Source of the DNA: Isoetes taiwanensis
Lineage: Eukaryota; Streptophyta; Lycopodiopsida; Isoetales; Isoetaceae
DNA: 64,000 nt
Reading direction: 5' to 3'
NCBI GenBank assembly: GCA_021234155.1
Contig: JAJEKV010000022.1
Span: forward strand, 4,547,852-4,611,851
The position numbers and the translations under genes are program-made. The first letter of the stretch is position 1. Each line of letters begins with the position of its first letter. Shown here in pieces: positions 47,377 through 58,092 of the stretch. A model generated the notes under the pieces. The model was not told the DNA's origin and searched no databases. It was given only the letters and a program-made list of their open reading frames with translations.

Positions 47377-48999
47377 GCATATGGCTTTGATGAGAATGCC
47401 TTTCAAGGTTTTGGGCGTAAGGTCCAAAGTTTTTCAAGATTGATTCCACATTTATTAACCTTGACTAGAAATGTAAATGGTTCATCGAGTTGACATCTTA
47501 GCATGAAACGTATGGAGATTTAAAGAAATACCATGGTACAAAGCTTGTTTGTTCCCTTCATCATCTCTGCCTCCAAAGAAAGCAAAGATCCAAGGCATTG
47601 TCACTATAGACATCTCTCGATGTGTTTCAAACCCATATGGCATGTGAATTTGAGTAGAAGGATGCGTAAATGGGAGTCAAACCATAAAGATCGAATCCTT
47701 TGACAAAGTTATCCCAAACAGAACCTTCCGAAGTTCTAGGATGCATGATCCGATTATCGAGAGAAGGTTAGAGAAATCTCCAAAAATCGACAATTTTTGG
47801 GTTTTCTTGAAAAGTCTTAACCGGTGAAGCAAAATCGGCCGCCAGAGTCTCCTAGTTGAGCAAAATCGCGGAGAGAAAAGCAAGGAATTTAGGGCTAAAA
47901 TTGTCTTTAATATCCATGAAAAAGGCTCAGAGTTTATAGCAGAGACACGGAGAAGAATGGAAAAAGAGGAGGGAAAAAATAATTCAAGAAGGTGGAAGAA
48001 AGAAACTAAAAAGGGAAAGCTAAATGGATCTAAATCAATTCTATCAATGGAGAGATCAAAGAAAACCGGCCTCATTGTCCAAATTCTCACATCATTGTAT
48101 AATTTAACCGGCAATTTTGTGTCTCATTCAAATACAATTTACTTCGAAAAATAGCAGAGGCCTCCAAGTTTTTGTTCCCAATGAATTCTTCTAACCAAGA
48201 TTGATGATTTCAACTTCAATTCTTCATGTACCGCAAGAAAATGAGTATTCAATGGAAATTTTCTTCTAGGAACAGCTTTTGTGTGACCAAAGATTGCCAA
48301 AGTTGAGAAGCAGATCCTCTTAAATGGCCACAAGTTAATTCTACTTGCCTTGGAGGATTACAAAGAAATTTGTATCCATCCTGATGGTGAATTGGCAGAA
48401 ATTCATGTGGCGAAGAATCCTGATTGCTAGCCTCTACATGGCTAGCAAGGATTTTGGATTGAATTGATGCTAGAGAAGCACATTTTTTCAAAAAACATGC
48501 AAGAAAGGGATGCAAACCTAAAAATTCACTAGAGGACAAAAAAAAATCCAAGAAAATAGGCACTGAAAGCATTTTCCAGCCCTTAGCCTTCTCGCGGCTC
48601 AAGCTTTGCCTTGAAGCCATGCTAAAAAAGGACTCAGGGGGTCAATTCCAAAAAGGTATTTGTCCAAAATAATTCAGATTTGTGGAACACTTAAAAGGAT
48701 CTATTTTGAAATGAGCTTGTTCCGATCTTTTGGGGTGTAGGCTTTATTGCCAATGTAAAGTTTTCCAAAAGATCCTTTTGTTTCTTCAAAAAGTTACAAT
48801 TGAGGTTATTGTATTTTGATCCCGACCAAGACCTTGACTTACTCTCATCCCCGGATCAAGACCTTGACTATTCTTGAAGTTCGTTTTTATATAAATTTTG
48901 AAAAACTTTTGCTAAGTTTGCCTATATACATAACTCTATTATATTCTGATTTGCCTATATCTCTAGGCAAATAATTATATTGTATGTTTTTCCTAATTA

Positions 49000-50332
49000 A
49001 TGAAAAAAATCATCTCTGCATCTTCAAAAAAAAAAAACCCCTCAAGATTCGCTTTAAATTTCACCTAAGAGTCTTATTCCTCGAGATGCTAAACATCGAT
49101 GACTTTCAAGGAATAGAATCTTAGACCATAAGAATTAGATGGACATCTTTAAGATCAAGACTTTAAGTCTAAATCTAGGCTGCAATTATGGCACGCTTTT
49201 TTAATTAGCAACACCAAAGGAACAAGAGTCAAGTTCGACATCAACCTTAAGCTTGAGTTAAAGTAGAGCATCGCACCAAATCGTGTACCTCTGGCAAGTA
49301 TGACCTCATAATAGGCATGGAATATTAAAGCCGGCTAAGGCAATAATTGATTATCATAAGCAAGATGTTTATCCCCGACCAAAGGGCAAGTACCTTATAA
49401 TTAAAGTAAGGAAGTAATTTTGTTAAGTCTGCCCTAGGATCTTAGACGATAAGAATTATACATTGTTAAGTTTGCCCTAGGTTACCTGTGTAAGCTCAAA
49501 CCTTCTCAAATGATGTCATTTCAAATGGGCCATGCTGCCATTTGAGGTGGCCTTGTGACGAGGTTGAGTGGGCTCGTGATTGTGTAAATGGATTGTAGAT
49601 GGTATTATTATAAAAAGCTAGATAAATGAACAATTTGGAGATGATCATTGCCAAACCATGACTGCGTAAGGTTTTATTTCAGTGGTGGGGATATTGCAAA
49701 TCTCTTATTATGAAGGCCATCCAGATGTCCTTACATAATGGAAATTGCATAGCCTCCATTTAATTTAACATGGCCATTTTTCATTTGGCCTTTGTAGACC
49801 ATTTTCTATACATCAGTGCATGAAAATAATGCATCACGATATTTATATTTTTAACGCATTGGTAAATGGAATTTGTGCTACTTGACCCCTATTCTAGGTA
49901 TAGTATTATTTCTAGACCAACGCCAATTGCCTGTGCCAACTGAATAGCTTGCTTTGAGAATAATTGAGAAAATCAATAACATCATCATCATGATGGAAAG
50001 TCCGTATCCAACTTATTGTACCTCTTAAGCTGCTTATCAAAGGTTAAAGGCATATTCAGCAACACAAAGTTCCAAAATGACCATTGATCACTTATATTAT
50101 GCCGAAACCTGCTTAGTCTTGAACTCTACATATACCTTTTAGCATTGAAATTATCGGGTGAGTAATCAGTAAGGATATGAACATCTGTTGTTGTACTATA
50201 TCATCTAAGATTGCGTGCTTCGTATACAATCCCAATCAATAGATCTTTCACTAGCAGCATGTCAAATTTCATCCACCAATTTGACTCTTTCTTTTAAACT
50301 TGTCAGTACCTATTAAGAACATAGTAGAAAAC
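49000..50332 (+). other. LINE tail, Gypsy protease scrap and unannotated DNA, copy B
   Basis: Counterpart of 17,500-18,842: poly(A) at 49,026-49,037, protease-like words around 49,230-49,400, then the uninterrupted site GTAGAAAACGAGC at about 50,326 that shows where the 4.1 kb element inserted in copy A. Confidence 0.5.
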
Positions 50333-51717
50333 GAGCTTTTCAATTTATCTAGTTAATCAAGAACAAAGATAATATTCATACTCGTACTGTCCAATAGTAA
50401 GTGAACTAATGTGCATCACGAACAAAGGGAAAGGGATCCTTTTCATTCGAGACTTTTCCTTTAAAAGAAGTGTCTCAAAAGACAGCTGATGTTTGATTTG
50501 GTATGCATATAGCATAGTCTTCTACTCTGTGGTTTGGTCATAATTCTCTACTCTGTGTGCCATGGTTCTTGAGAGAATAAACAATTATTCTGGGTTTTTA
50601 TTAGGGCATATAAAATTAAAGAAAAATGAATATTCCCAGGGGCCAACCAATGATGGGGAATATTAGAGGTGGCCACATGCAATCTTTAGGGCCCTTCCCT
50701 CCATATATGAATCGATGAGGGGATACGAGAGAGGGGAAGATCCGGCAGAACAAATCATGAAGAGAAGAAAACTGATGATCAGACTAAAAGTTTGGGTGCC
50801 TCCCCTATCCGATTGGAACATTGAAAGTTGGCCTCCAACATGAACCGGAGGTCTCCACCTCCATTTTTGGACGAAACTCCTTCCATTGAAACCGGAAAAC
50901 TGACATGTGGCCACCCTTATTTTCCCCTAAAGAATCGGATGTTTCAAGTTTCCAACTGAAAAGTTGTATCCTCCATATTGAAAAATATATGAGAATCTTA
51001 GAACAAATTTCCATGCACTAACTGAATGGAAAAACCTCCCATCCCAAAGTTCTTCCAACAGTGGAGCCAACTGAGATTTATAGTGGAACCCAAAGATAAA
51101 AAACAAATGTTATTTTGTATTCTGTATATCATTTTGTGGGACCTTAGTGGATTAGAGAAATATCTGGCACGCACGTGTCGAAACATAAAGCTCCATCCAG
51201 CAAGTGGATTATGTAGTATAAAGGGCAGCAGATCTCAACGTAGAATGCACATCTCAAAATGGAAATGGAACCCAGCGTCTTCTTATTAAAGGAGGTTTGG
51301 CTATAGTGCCCGGGTCGCCGGAGTATGAAATCCGCACTGGGGCCTCAAATTTCCTTCCTAATCTTACTAATCCACATGGAAATAATTCTTTCTAGTTGCT
51401 ACTGCACTTTGGCGCAGAATTTTGCTCCTTTTTTTTGCATAGAATAGTGTATTTCAAATGGGAATTGACCATGGCCTCACAAACCATCGGCGGTAGCCAC
51501 AAAATTGATCGCTTATTTCTCGAGGCAAACTTAATAGTGCCATGCATATTTTCTAAGATAAGTTCTCGGGCGTTCTTCAGACCGGTGGACTGCGACTTTT
51601 TCGTGGCACGTGCCATAGCTATAGCTTCGCGATTTTATCCCCGCTCTGACTAGACCAAAGTATAAATGAGGCTAGCAAATAGCCGCCTTCATTCACGATT
51701 GAATAGATCCTTGATGG
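50333..51717 (+). promoter_or_regulatory. Duplicated block with TATA box upstream of the HUH gene
   Basis: Counterpart of 22,932-24,336. TATAAATGAGG at 51,661 is a good core TATA box, about 440 bp before the first plausible ATG (52,105) of the HUH gene on the same strand. A second TATAAAG-like word lies at about 51,219. Whether it drives that gene is inference from position. Confidence 0.4.
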
Positions 51718-52104
51718 GATCCTTTTTCCTATTATAGCTTAGCTCAAATCCTAGCTATAGAGATGTAGAACTTCAAGCAGAAGCGTCTTCTTGACTGAGG
51801 CGTACATTCATCTAAGATCAAGAACTTTTTTACCAGGAGAAGGAAAGATTTGAAAATCGAGGGGGAAGTAGGTTTCCCAATGAATGAAACCGAGAGTTTT
51901 TTTGGTTTTTTGGGGTTGAAACTTTAAGGGCCGTTGGATTTGGTTTTTGTGGACAATGGTCTGTTGTTGACGGCATGATTTGGGAGCAACGAAATTGCAA
52001 GTGACACTTTCCTCGCGACAGGGACGCTTATGCTGAGTAGGTGTTGATCTCGTGCCCCGCCGTATTCGGGCCGGTAGGCTCTTGCCTAGCAGGAATTCGG
52101 CCCG

Positions 52105-53748
52105 ATGGGCTACGCTTGGCATGGATTGAGCGATTTTGTTGGAACCAGGTTCTACTTGAAGATGCATGGATGCAAGGCCATAGTTCTTGTCTGTTTTCTG
52201 CGGAATGGCATGCCGAGCAACCAAGGGTCTAGCGAAGGTGACAGAGGTATATTTCAGTCTGTGTCAATGCTGAAAAAACTTGCTAGAGGTGTTAGGTCTG
52301 GGCAGGGCATGCATGAGTGTGTGGATGAGGAGGGTCGACCTCCTGAGAGCAAAGAAATACCGAGCCGCAAGGCCTGTGGGCGATGAATCTGGCCCCCCAA
52401 TGATTTCGAGCCTTGAGTCACATCGGGTTTTCCATCGTAGTGCCTTTGTAGAGGTCCCTTCGAGATGTCGCAAATGCCACTAGAGAGAGCTCAAGGCAAC
52501 CTCGAGCATTCTCAATGTCCGTGGAGGGTTTTGTGCCAACAAGGAAGAGAGGCAGTGCCATTTAAAGAATGTTGGAGTCGTAATTCATAAACAGAATGAA
52601 AGAGATGATCTTAAGAAGAGCAGACAGTTGCAAAAGGAGGAGAGCAAGAAGGTGAAACAGATGGAGAAAGAGAGGAGACAGAGGGAGAAGATGGAGGAAC
52701 AAAAGAAGGTGAAGAGGTAGAAAGAGGAGAGGAAATGCATACAAAAGAAAGAGAAGGAGATGAAGAAGAATTCAGAGAAGGATGGGAAAAGCAATGTGCT
52801 CGATGTCAAAGATGACCGCGGGATGAAGTAGGAACCGACATACTTGAAGAACACTATTTGAGAGCTTGCAAATTTTTAGATTCGGATTGTTTGGCTGGCA
52901 TGGTGGCAGTGGAGCGTGGCTCCGAGGTTGATCATCTCCACTTGCAATGTGTGTTTCGAGTTCCTTCAACCACGCCTGCAGTTGTGAATGTCCGATTGAG
53001 GCAAGCTCTTGATTGGACGAACCACCATCCACCTGGTGATGTCATTCTGTGCAAGGCCTTGAAGGATACTCGTTTGCATTGCTTCAAGGGGATGCCTTGA
53101 TACATGAAAAGATGCGTAAACTTCATTATAGAAATCATATGAAATAGGTCTCCCCCGAGCAACTTCCCCGTGGGCAAGATTCTCAGACGCTTTAAAACGG
53201 AGTCGAGATCAAGCACGCGGTGGTGGTGCCGATAACAGAACTTGCTTGGTCGGGCCGCCATTTTGTCATATATCATGGAGATGGTAAAGGACTCCCACCT
53301 ATACTACACAATCGCCAATGTCGCGAACTAGAAAATTCACCCTTTCTAGTGCCTCGGTTCTCCTTGGAATTCCGCCGACCGCTTATCACAAAGTAGAGGC
53401 AAATTTGAGGCTAACCTTGGATCCACATCATGCCTCCATCAAGGATATGCGCCGCTGCGGATTTATATGGGCTGCGCCAGGAAGGAGCCAGAGAGAAAGT
53501 GGGAAAAAGGCCATAGGTACCGAGACGATGCCTTGGCTTGTGCGTAATTAGATAGACTTGATGCCATGTCGAGGAGGAAGCAAGCGTGATGTATGAAGAC
53601 AAGGATGCAGTAGACATTGTTGATTATCCAGGGGATGAAGAGTACCACGAGGAAACGCCTGCTTTCATGCCTCCTATACATGGCAGCCATCTGCCCTTTG
53701 AAGACTATATCCCTTTAAATATTATAGACCACGGTTTTGACATTGGAT
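52105..53748 (+). CDS. HUH-endonuclease (replitron/Rep-like) transposase, frame-broken
   Basis: Three frames give one protein of about 470-540 residues. First comes a cysteine cluster (RCRKCH, then GGFCANKEERQCHLKN, 52,460-52,570) like a zinc ribbon. A Lys/Glu-rich coiled coil follows (52,575-52,830; QLQKEESKKVKQMEKERRQ). The core begins LEEHYLRACKFLDSDCLAG, then VAVERGSEVDHLHLQCVFRV. HLHLQ (52,933-52,947) is the HUH metal-binding motif. Next are GDVILCKALKDTRLHCFKGM, then a stop, then YMKR (53,101), fitting the tyrosine motif Y-x-x-K/R. In the next frame follow HYRNHMK, VSPEQLPRGQD and an acidic tail (VDIVDYPGDEEYHEE, ending 53,748). From memory this order (ERG..HLHLQ..LK...LH.F.GM.GY..K) is that of replitron-type or oomycete Rep-like proteins, which nick and join single-stranded DNA. 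The stop before YMKR and the frameshift after it may be sequencing errors. Helitrons are excluded by the missing helicase. Confidence 0.55.
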
Positions 53749-53797
53749 AATACGAGTTCTTCAGCTGCCCTTATGTTGTTATGTTTCATGTAATTGA

Positions 53798-54247
53798 TTG
53801 CTTGAATTTTGTGTTGCAGGCTCCCATGTTGAAGGCCCAGCCAGTGAAGGTAACATAGATGCCTCTCCTCCGCCTCCATTCTCTACGTTTATTCCCTTAG
53901 ATGCAGAATCCGAGGAGAGGGACTGTGTTGAAGACTGTGCTGCTGCAATCGATGGTGCTTACTTCGATGTTGAATGGATGAAGACACAAACTTGGAGGAT
54001 GGTGCATAGCCTATCTGTTAACTTGAGTAATGCGATGGATATCCTGGAGGAAGCCTTGACTGCTATTGATGATCCCCATGGAGTTGTTCCAATGCGAGAT
54101 AAAAGAGTCTTTAGGGCTGAAGTAAACCATGTACGAGCCATGCATGCGGCAGCTCCAGCAGCTAACTGCCGCTCATCCAAACACCATGCAAGCATAATGG
54201 CTTGTTCCAGTGGCTGGGTGTGCAGATCCTTTATTGTATGTATATAA
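53798..54247 (+). CDS. Unrecognised 140-residue product, possible downstream exon
   Basis: An open frame with a clear 3' splice-site look before it (GAATTTTGTGTTGCAG ends at 53,819), so the coding part may start at 53,820 rather than at an ATG. It contains a Pro run (SPPPPFSTF), an acidic patch (DAESEERDCVEDC) and helix-like stretches (LSNAMDILEEALTAIDD). I do not recognise a family. It follows the HUH gene on the same strand by 70 bp and could be its 3' exon, a captured host exon or chance. Confidence 0.35.
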   Translation: MLEFCVAGSHVEGPASEGNIDASPPPPFSTFIPLDAESEERDCVEDCAAAIDGAYFDVEWMKTQTWRMVHSLSVNLSNAMDILEEALTAIDDPHGVVPMRDKRVFRAEVNHVRAMHAAAPAANCRSSKHHASIMACSSGWVCRSFIVCI

Positions 54248-54419
54248 ACTTGTAGTTTTCATGTTTGTCTTCCATTTGGACGTTGCTGTTTTGGCTCTAA
54301 ATGCGAATTGTCATTGGCATCTGTAATACTTTATGCTCACGTTTCTGTTTCTGTGTTGTGCACAAACTTGTGGTATATATTCAATGTTCATATTGCTGTT
54401 TTGATCACAAGTTTCTGTT

Positions 54420-54602
54420 CTTTTGGTTGTAATCTGGCACTAATGCCAGTTGTAATATGGCGCTAATGCCACTTGTGCCTGGCTAATGCCACATGTACAA
54501 ACCACATTGTTTATGAATTGGCAATGATCATTTATGAATTGGCAATGATCCACATTGTTTATGAATTAGCAATGATCATTTATGAATTGGCAATGATCAT
54601 TA
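54420..54602. repeat. Short tandem repeats (TGGCACTAATGCCA and TTTATGAATTGGCAATGATCA)
   Basis: First about four copies of a GGCNCTAATGCCA palindromic word, then about five copies of a 20-21-bp unit TTTATGAATTGGCAATGATC. Confidence 0.8.
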
Positions 54603-55245
54603 GCATAGAAGGCTGGGATTTTTTTTTTTAATTTGCAAAGGAACCGATTAACATGGAGGGACCGATAAAATGGACTAGAGTGATAGAATTGAAGAAGGGT
54701 TTTAAAGATTTTCTGGATTTGGGCGCTAAAACAGTGCCAAAAAGGATTTTTTAGTTTGAAAATGGCCGTAATGGAACAAAGCATGGAGGTTATGGCAATT
54801 ATGGCACTTCACAAAGCTTTGAGAAATGTGCGCATCAATTCCGAATGGACATATTCGATTTTTGGACAATCAAGCCGAGGTCAGGAGTATATAGATCTCT
54901 CTTCTTTTTTTTATTTTTTTTTAAAGAATATAGATCTTTCTTCATTTTTTGTTTCTTTCCAAATCTGACCAATCCATGGCGCCAAATTTTGCAAAAGATT
55001 TAAAAGGTAGAATAGGATAATAGGATGCAAGGCTAGAGACTGAGACGACGAACATCACCATAAATGCATCTCGCTTTAAAATTTTTTAGCACGTGTCAAC
55101 CCTTATCTACTCGGCACAAAAAAAAAATAGCATCACAGAATTAATAGAATCAAACAAAATTTTATGTGCATTAATACGTTGTGACAAGATAAAGACAGGG
55201 GGCGTGCAATAAGGTTCAAAAATACAAATACTTAGAACTCCCAAC
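54603..55245. other. No recognisable gene
   Basis: AT-rich, with a short direct duplication ATATAGATCTYTCTTC near 54,890 and 54,928. Nothing else is seen. Confidence 0.5.
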
Positions 55246-55430
55246 TAGGAACATATAGAATTAGAACTTAGAACATATAGAATTAGAACTTTTGTTAAAT
55301 TCCAATTCAATCCACTCAAGAGCTCCTTCTAATCCACTAGGAACATATAGAATTAGAACTTAGAACATATAGAATTAGAACTTTTGTTAAATTCCAATTC
55401 AATCCACTCAAGAGCTCCTTCTAATCCACT
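55246..55430. repeat. 91-bp perfect tandem duplication
   Basis: CTAGGAACATATAGAATTAG to CTCCTTCTAATCCACT occurs twice head-to-tail. Each unit has an internal short duplication GAACATATAGAATTAGAACT. It lies just past the 3' end of the ferritin gene. Confidence 0.9.
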
Positions 55431-55469
55431 ATAGCCTCCTAGAGTTAAATTCTAATCTACTCTGGACTC

Positions 55470-58092
55470 CTATACTACAGATAACACCTTCAGAAGCTCC
55501 TTGTCCCAATTCCAAACTCCTACACAAAAGTAGCACAAATTATCGAAATAACCACCACAATAATAATTGTGTAACAGAAGGAAATGAACCCACCATGTCC
55601 AATACCAACAAGACGAAGTTGAGCTACATACTCCATGTTGTTTGAGTAATCTCACCTAAGAAAAAAACAAAACGGAAAACCACAAGAGTAAATGCCCCAA
55701 ATACGCAATTCAAATCCAACTTACACAAATCTAAATTGAGCCTCCCAAGAAACATTTGCACCCTCCAAAATCATGGCATCCAAGTTCCTACTCAACTCTA
55801 ATTCTAGTGACCCACAAAGAAACAGATAAAACACTTCTAACATTCTAAAGCTCCTAAATTGACAAATTTTAAAGCTCTTGGCACGCTAATTACATGTGGT
55901 TGTAAAAATGTTGAGATAAATAGAGAGTCATATCATTGTCCCCAGCTTCCTCGGCAACCTACACATGATCAATTAACTACTTCATTACTTACTATCTTTA
56001 CGAACCCAACTCAAGTTGCAATATAAACTTTTGAGATCGCATACGCTAACCTTTGTTAAAGCCAAGTATCTCTCCAATTGCAGTTTCTCCATAGCCAGAG
56101 TCAATTCCATGGCTAGAAAATATAACATGTAATATTAAAAAAACCAAAATTAAATAAATAGCTTTGACGCAACACATACCATACAGGGCATCCCCTTTCT
56201 GCTCATGATTATATTCACTCATAGGCTCATGAATCCTCTTCAAATCAATGCTTCCACCTCTTTTTGCCTATGAGGATCACAAAAAATAACTTAAATTCTA
56301 AAAAACATCATTACATAAAAACAAATAAAGCTGTTGAGGATGATCTTGCACCTCTTGGTGTGGATCGATGATGTGGCATGCCCTTTGGGCTGAATGGTCA
56401 TCTCTCCAAGAGACACATCTCCATGATCAGACACACCTCTTCATAATCCATCCTATAAATGTATAAGCCAAGGTCAGGGGCTATTCCATCCTCGATCAAT
56501 ATATGCTTCCGCCATTCATTTTGTGAGATGAGATCCAGAGCCCGTGTCGTGATTCGGCAAATTCTGTGCTTAGAAGGATGGAGGACGCCAAGATCGAGGT
56601 CGGGCAATGAGGAGGACGAGTCTCCTCGATCAGTGAAGGAAAGTGGCCTATTCTATTTACATTCACATTCCAATCCATCTAAAGAAGACCCAGATGCCCG
56701 CATGCATTCGGATATACCTGCTTCTTTGGTGAGATGCATCTTGTGCTTGTGGTAGTATTTAGATGCCGCGGAAGAATTTAAAAACAGGAAGAGACAACCC
56801 CAAGCGCACATTCAAGATGCATGCTAGAGACTTTCGATTTGTTGCTCAAGACTCCATCCCTCAGAGATACGGTCCAAACCAATTGGTCCGGGGAAGAACC
56901 CACATAGTGGTTTTGTTGCGGTATTAGCGTAAGACTGCACCGCAATTTGAGGGGAGTTGTTCAAGATCTTGTTCTACGCCCTGATGCCGATCAAAGGGGA
57001 GTGTTGAGAATGATTCACATCCTCTCAAGTGGAGGGCGCCGATCAAGAGTCACCAGCGAGCATGGCGATTGTTTGGATGATTCACCCAAAACATCCACAC
57101 CTTTCATATATTCCTTATATATTTGTGCTGGGTTGGGGCCCGGCCCACTCAGTTTTTCTCTCATCATCAATATGTATTGATGATGAGAGATGATGAGAAA
57201 AAAACCGGGTTGACAGGCCCCAACCCGTGAACAAAACATATAAGGAATATATGAAGAGGTGTGACTGCTTTGGGTGGATCGATCCAGCCCAAACGCCATC
57301 AGAATCGCTTGGTGACTTTTGGATCGCCTCCACTTGTATGGTGAGGATGAGATCATTTTCAACAAAAGCTACCATGGAATAGACCTTACAAAGGTAATTA
57401 GAAAGAGATAAACGATCAGCCCCTCTCCTCCGCATTCACGAAGTTTTATAAAATCTTAACAAAAAACAGTTAAAACATATGTCAATTCCCTAAGTAAAAA
57501 TACAGACCTCAAATGACTGATTCAAAATTCAAAGTATTAACATACTTCACCAATCCTGGCAACGCCACACAGTCTCGATCAAAGTAATGAACAAGGGACT
57601 GAAAGGTATAAGCCATATTATAGGCCACACTGTGCAGAAAACAGGGCAAATGAGCAAGTAGAACAGAGTATCAGACAAAAACCAAGAAAAAGAACAAAAA
57701 AATGGCAGATTATGCGAAAGAAAATCAAGATTTAGGTTAGGCCGATCTTACTTGATAGCATTGGTAAGCTCCTTTTCACATTTCTGAGTGAAGAAATGGC
57801 GACTAAGGCACTTATCAACACGGTGCTCTGCAGGGCAGAGTTCGTCGAGGCCGGCCTTGAGTGCCAAAGCGGCTGCATCGTAGATTGTTTCCTCCCCTTC
57901 GAGGACCGAGGGGGCAATTTTCCTCTGAGCCCGACCTCTGCTGATCCGGCGTCGCCATAGCTTTCTTTGCAAATCGCCATAGCTTCTCCGGGGCTTAAAA
58001 GAAGCGCCATAGCCCACGTCTTCCGTCCACGCGCCGTTCTCTCTTCCCATGCACACTGGCGGATAACGGGTGGCAATCGGAACTAAAAACAA
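55470..58092 (-). CDS. Ferritin, eight exons, divergent ferroxidase centre
   Basis: Exons on the reverse strand, each with GT/AG borders except as noted: 58,092-57,752; 57,629-57,546; 57,455-57,385; 56,267-56,180; 56,112-56,051; 55,958-55,894; 55,655-55,594; 55,519-55,470. The product reads through ferritin landmarks: CEKELTNAINVAYN, HYFDRDCVALPGLVK, KRGGSIDLKRIHEPMSEYNH, KGDALYAMELTLAMEKL, EYVAQLRLVGIGHG, VWNWDKELL and a stop at 55,470. Eight exons is the plant ferritin layout, and exon 1 would carry the plastid transit peptide; its frame there is uncertain, since another frame offers MALLLSPGEAMAICKESY. Ferritin stores iron in a 24-subunit shell. Odd points: the ferroxidase Glu of INVEYN is Ala, the nearby Tyr is Phe, and the EERxH helix-B patch is broken. 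In-frame TGA codons occur in exons 3 and 7. The start and the exon 3 end are the weakest calls. Confidence 0.8.
56268..57001. other. Ferritin intron 3, left part, with probable retroelement remnant
   Basis: No ferritin exon is seen here. The stretch up to the purine tract at 56,992 may be internal sequence of the element that owns the left LTR arm, but no RT or integrase motif is visible. Confidence 0.4.
57002..57364. mobile_element. Inverted LTR pair (fold-back) in ferritin intron 3
   Basis: The left arm starts TGTTGAGAATGATTCACATC at 57,002, directly after a purine tract CAAAGGGGAG like the polypurine tract before a 3' LTR. The right arm ends GATCATTTTCAACA at 57,364. The arms (~175 bp each) are inverted copies, e.g. 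CATATATTCCTTATATAT against ACATATAAGGAATATATG, with the centre near 57,175. So two partial LTRs meet head-to-head or tail-to-tail inside intron 3. No target-site duplication was found. Confidence 0.75.

Larger units (their letters stand above)
44545..48620 (-). pseudogene. LINE ORF1 remnant, copy B
   Basis: Same gene as copy A. The best-preserved part is a 293-codon open stretch at 46,097-46,978 holding the DUF4283 core (WHPRLDTSSFESL, YWNEDCF, IDLTKPVPTSIPF) and the knuckle CQTCDYRHFWYENC, followed by a basic Ser/Asn-rich region. The N-terminal piece (48,249-48,620) starts MASRQSLSREKAKGW. Two insertions break it: the MITE at 46,878-47,376 and the 471-bp one at 45,266-45,736. The first codons of the 293-codon stretch come from the MITE. 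ORF2 is not in the window. Confidence 0.7.
44268..51717. repeat. Segment B of the segmental duplication
   Basis: Matches 13,226-24,336 apart from the 4.1 kb element missing here and the 471-bp MITE present here. It starts inside the 3' end of the transposase-like gene (KIPRREMDK coding words, 44,270 on) and keeps the transposon end at 44,478-44,544. It stops just after a TATA box and runs on into the HUH gene region. No 43-bp repeat flanks this copy. Confidence 0.9.

Noticed and set aside
52932-53276. 114-codon reverse-strand frame opposite the HUH core
   Set aside because: The plus strand carries the motif-bearing protein; this is its shadow.
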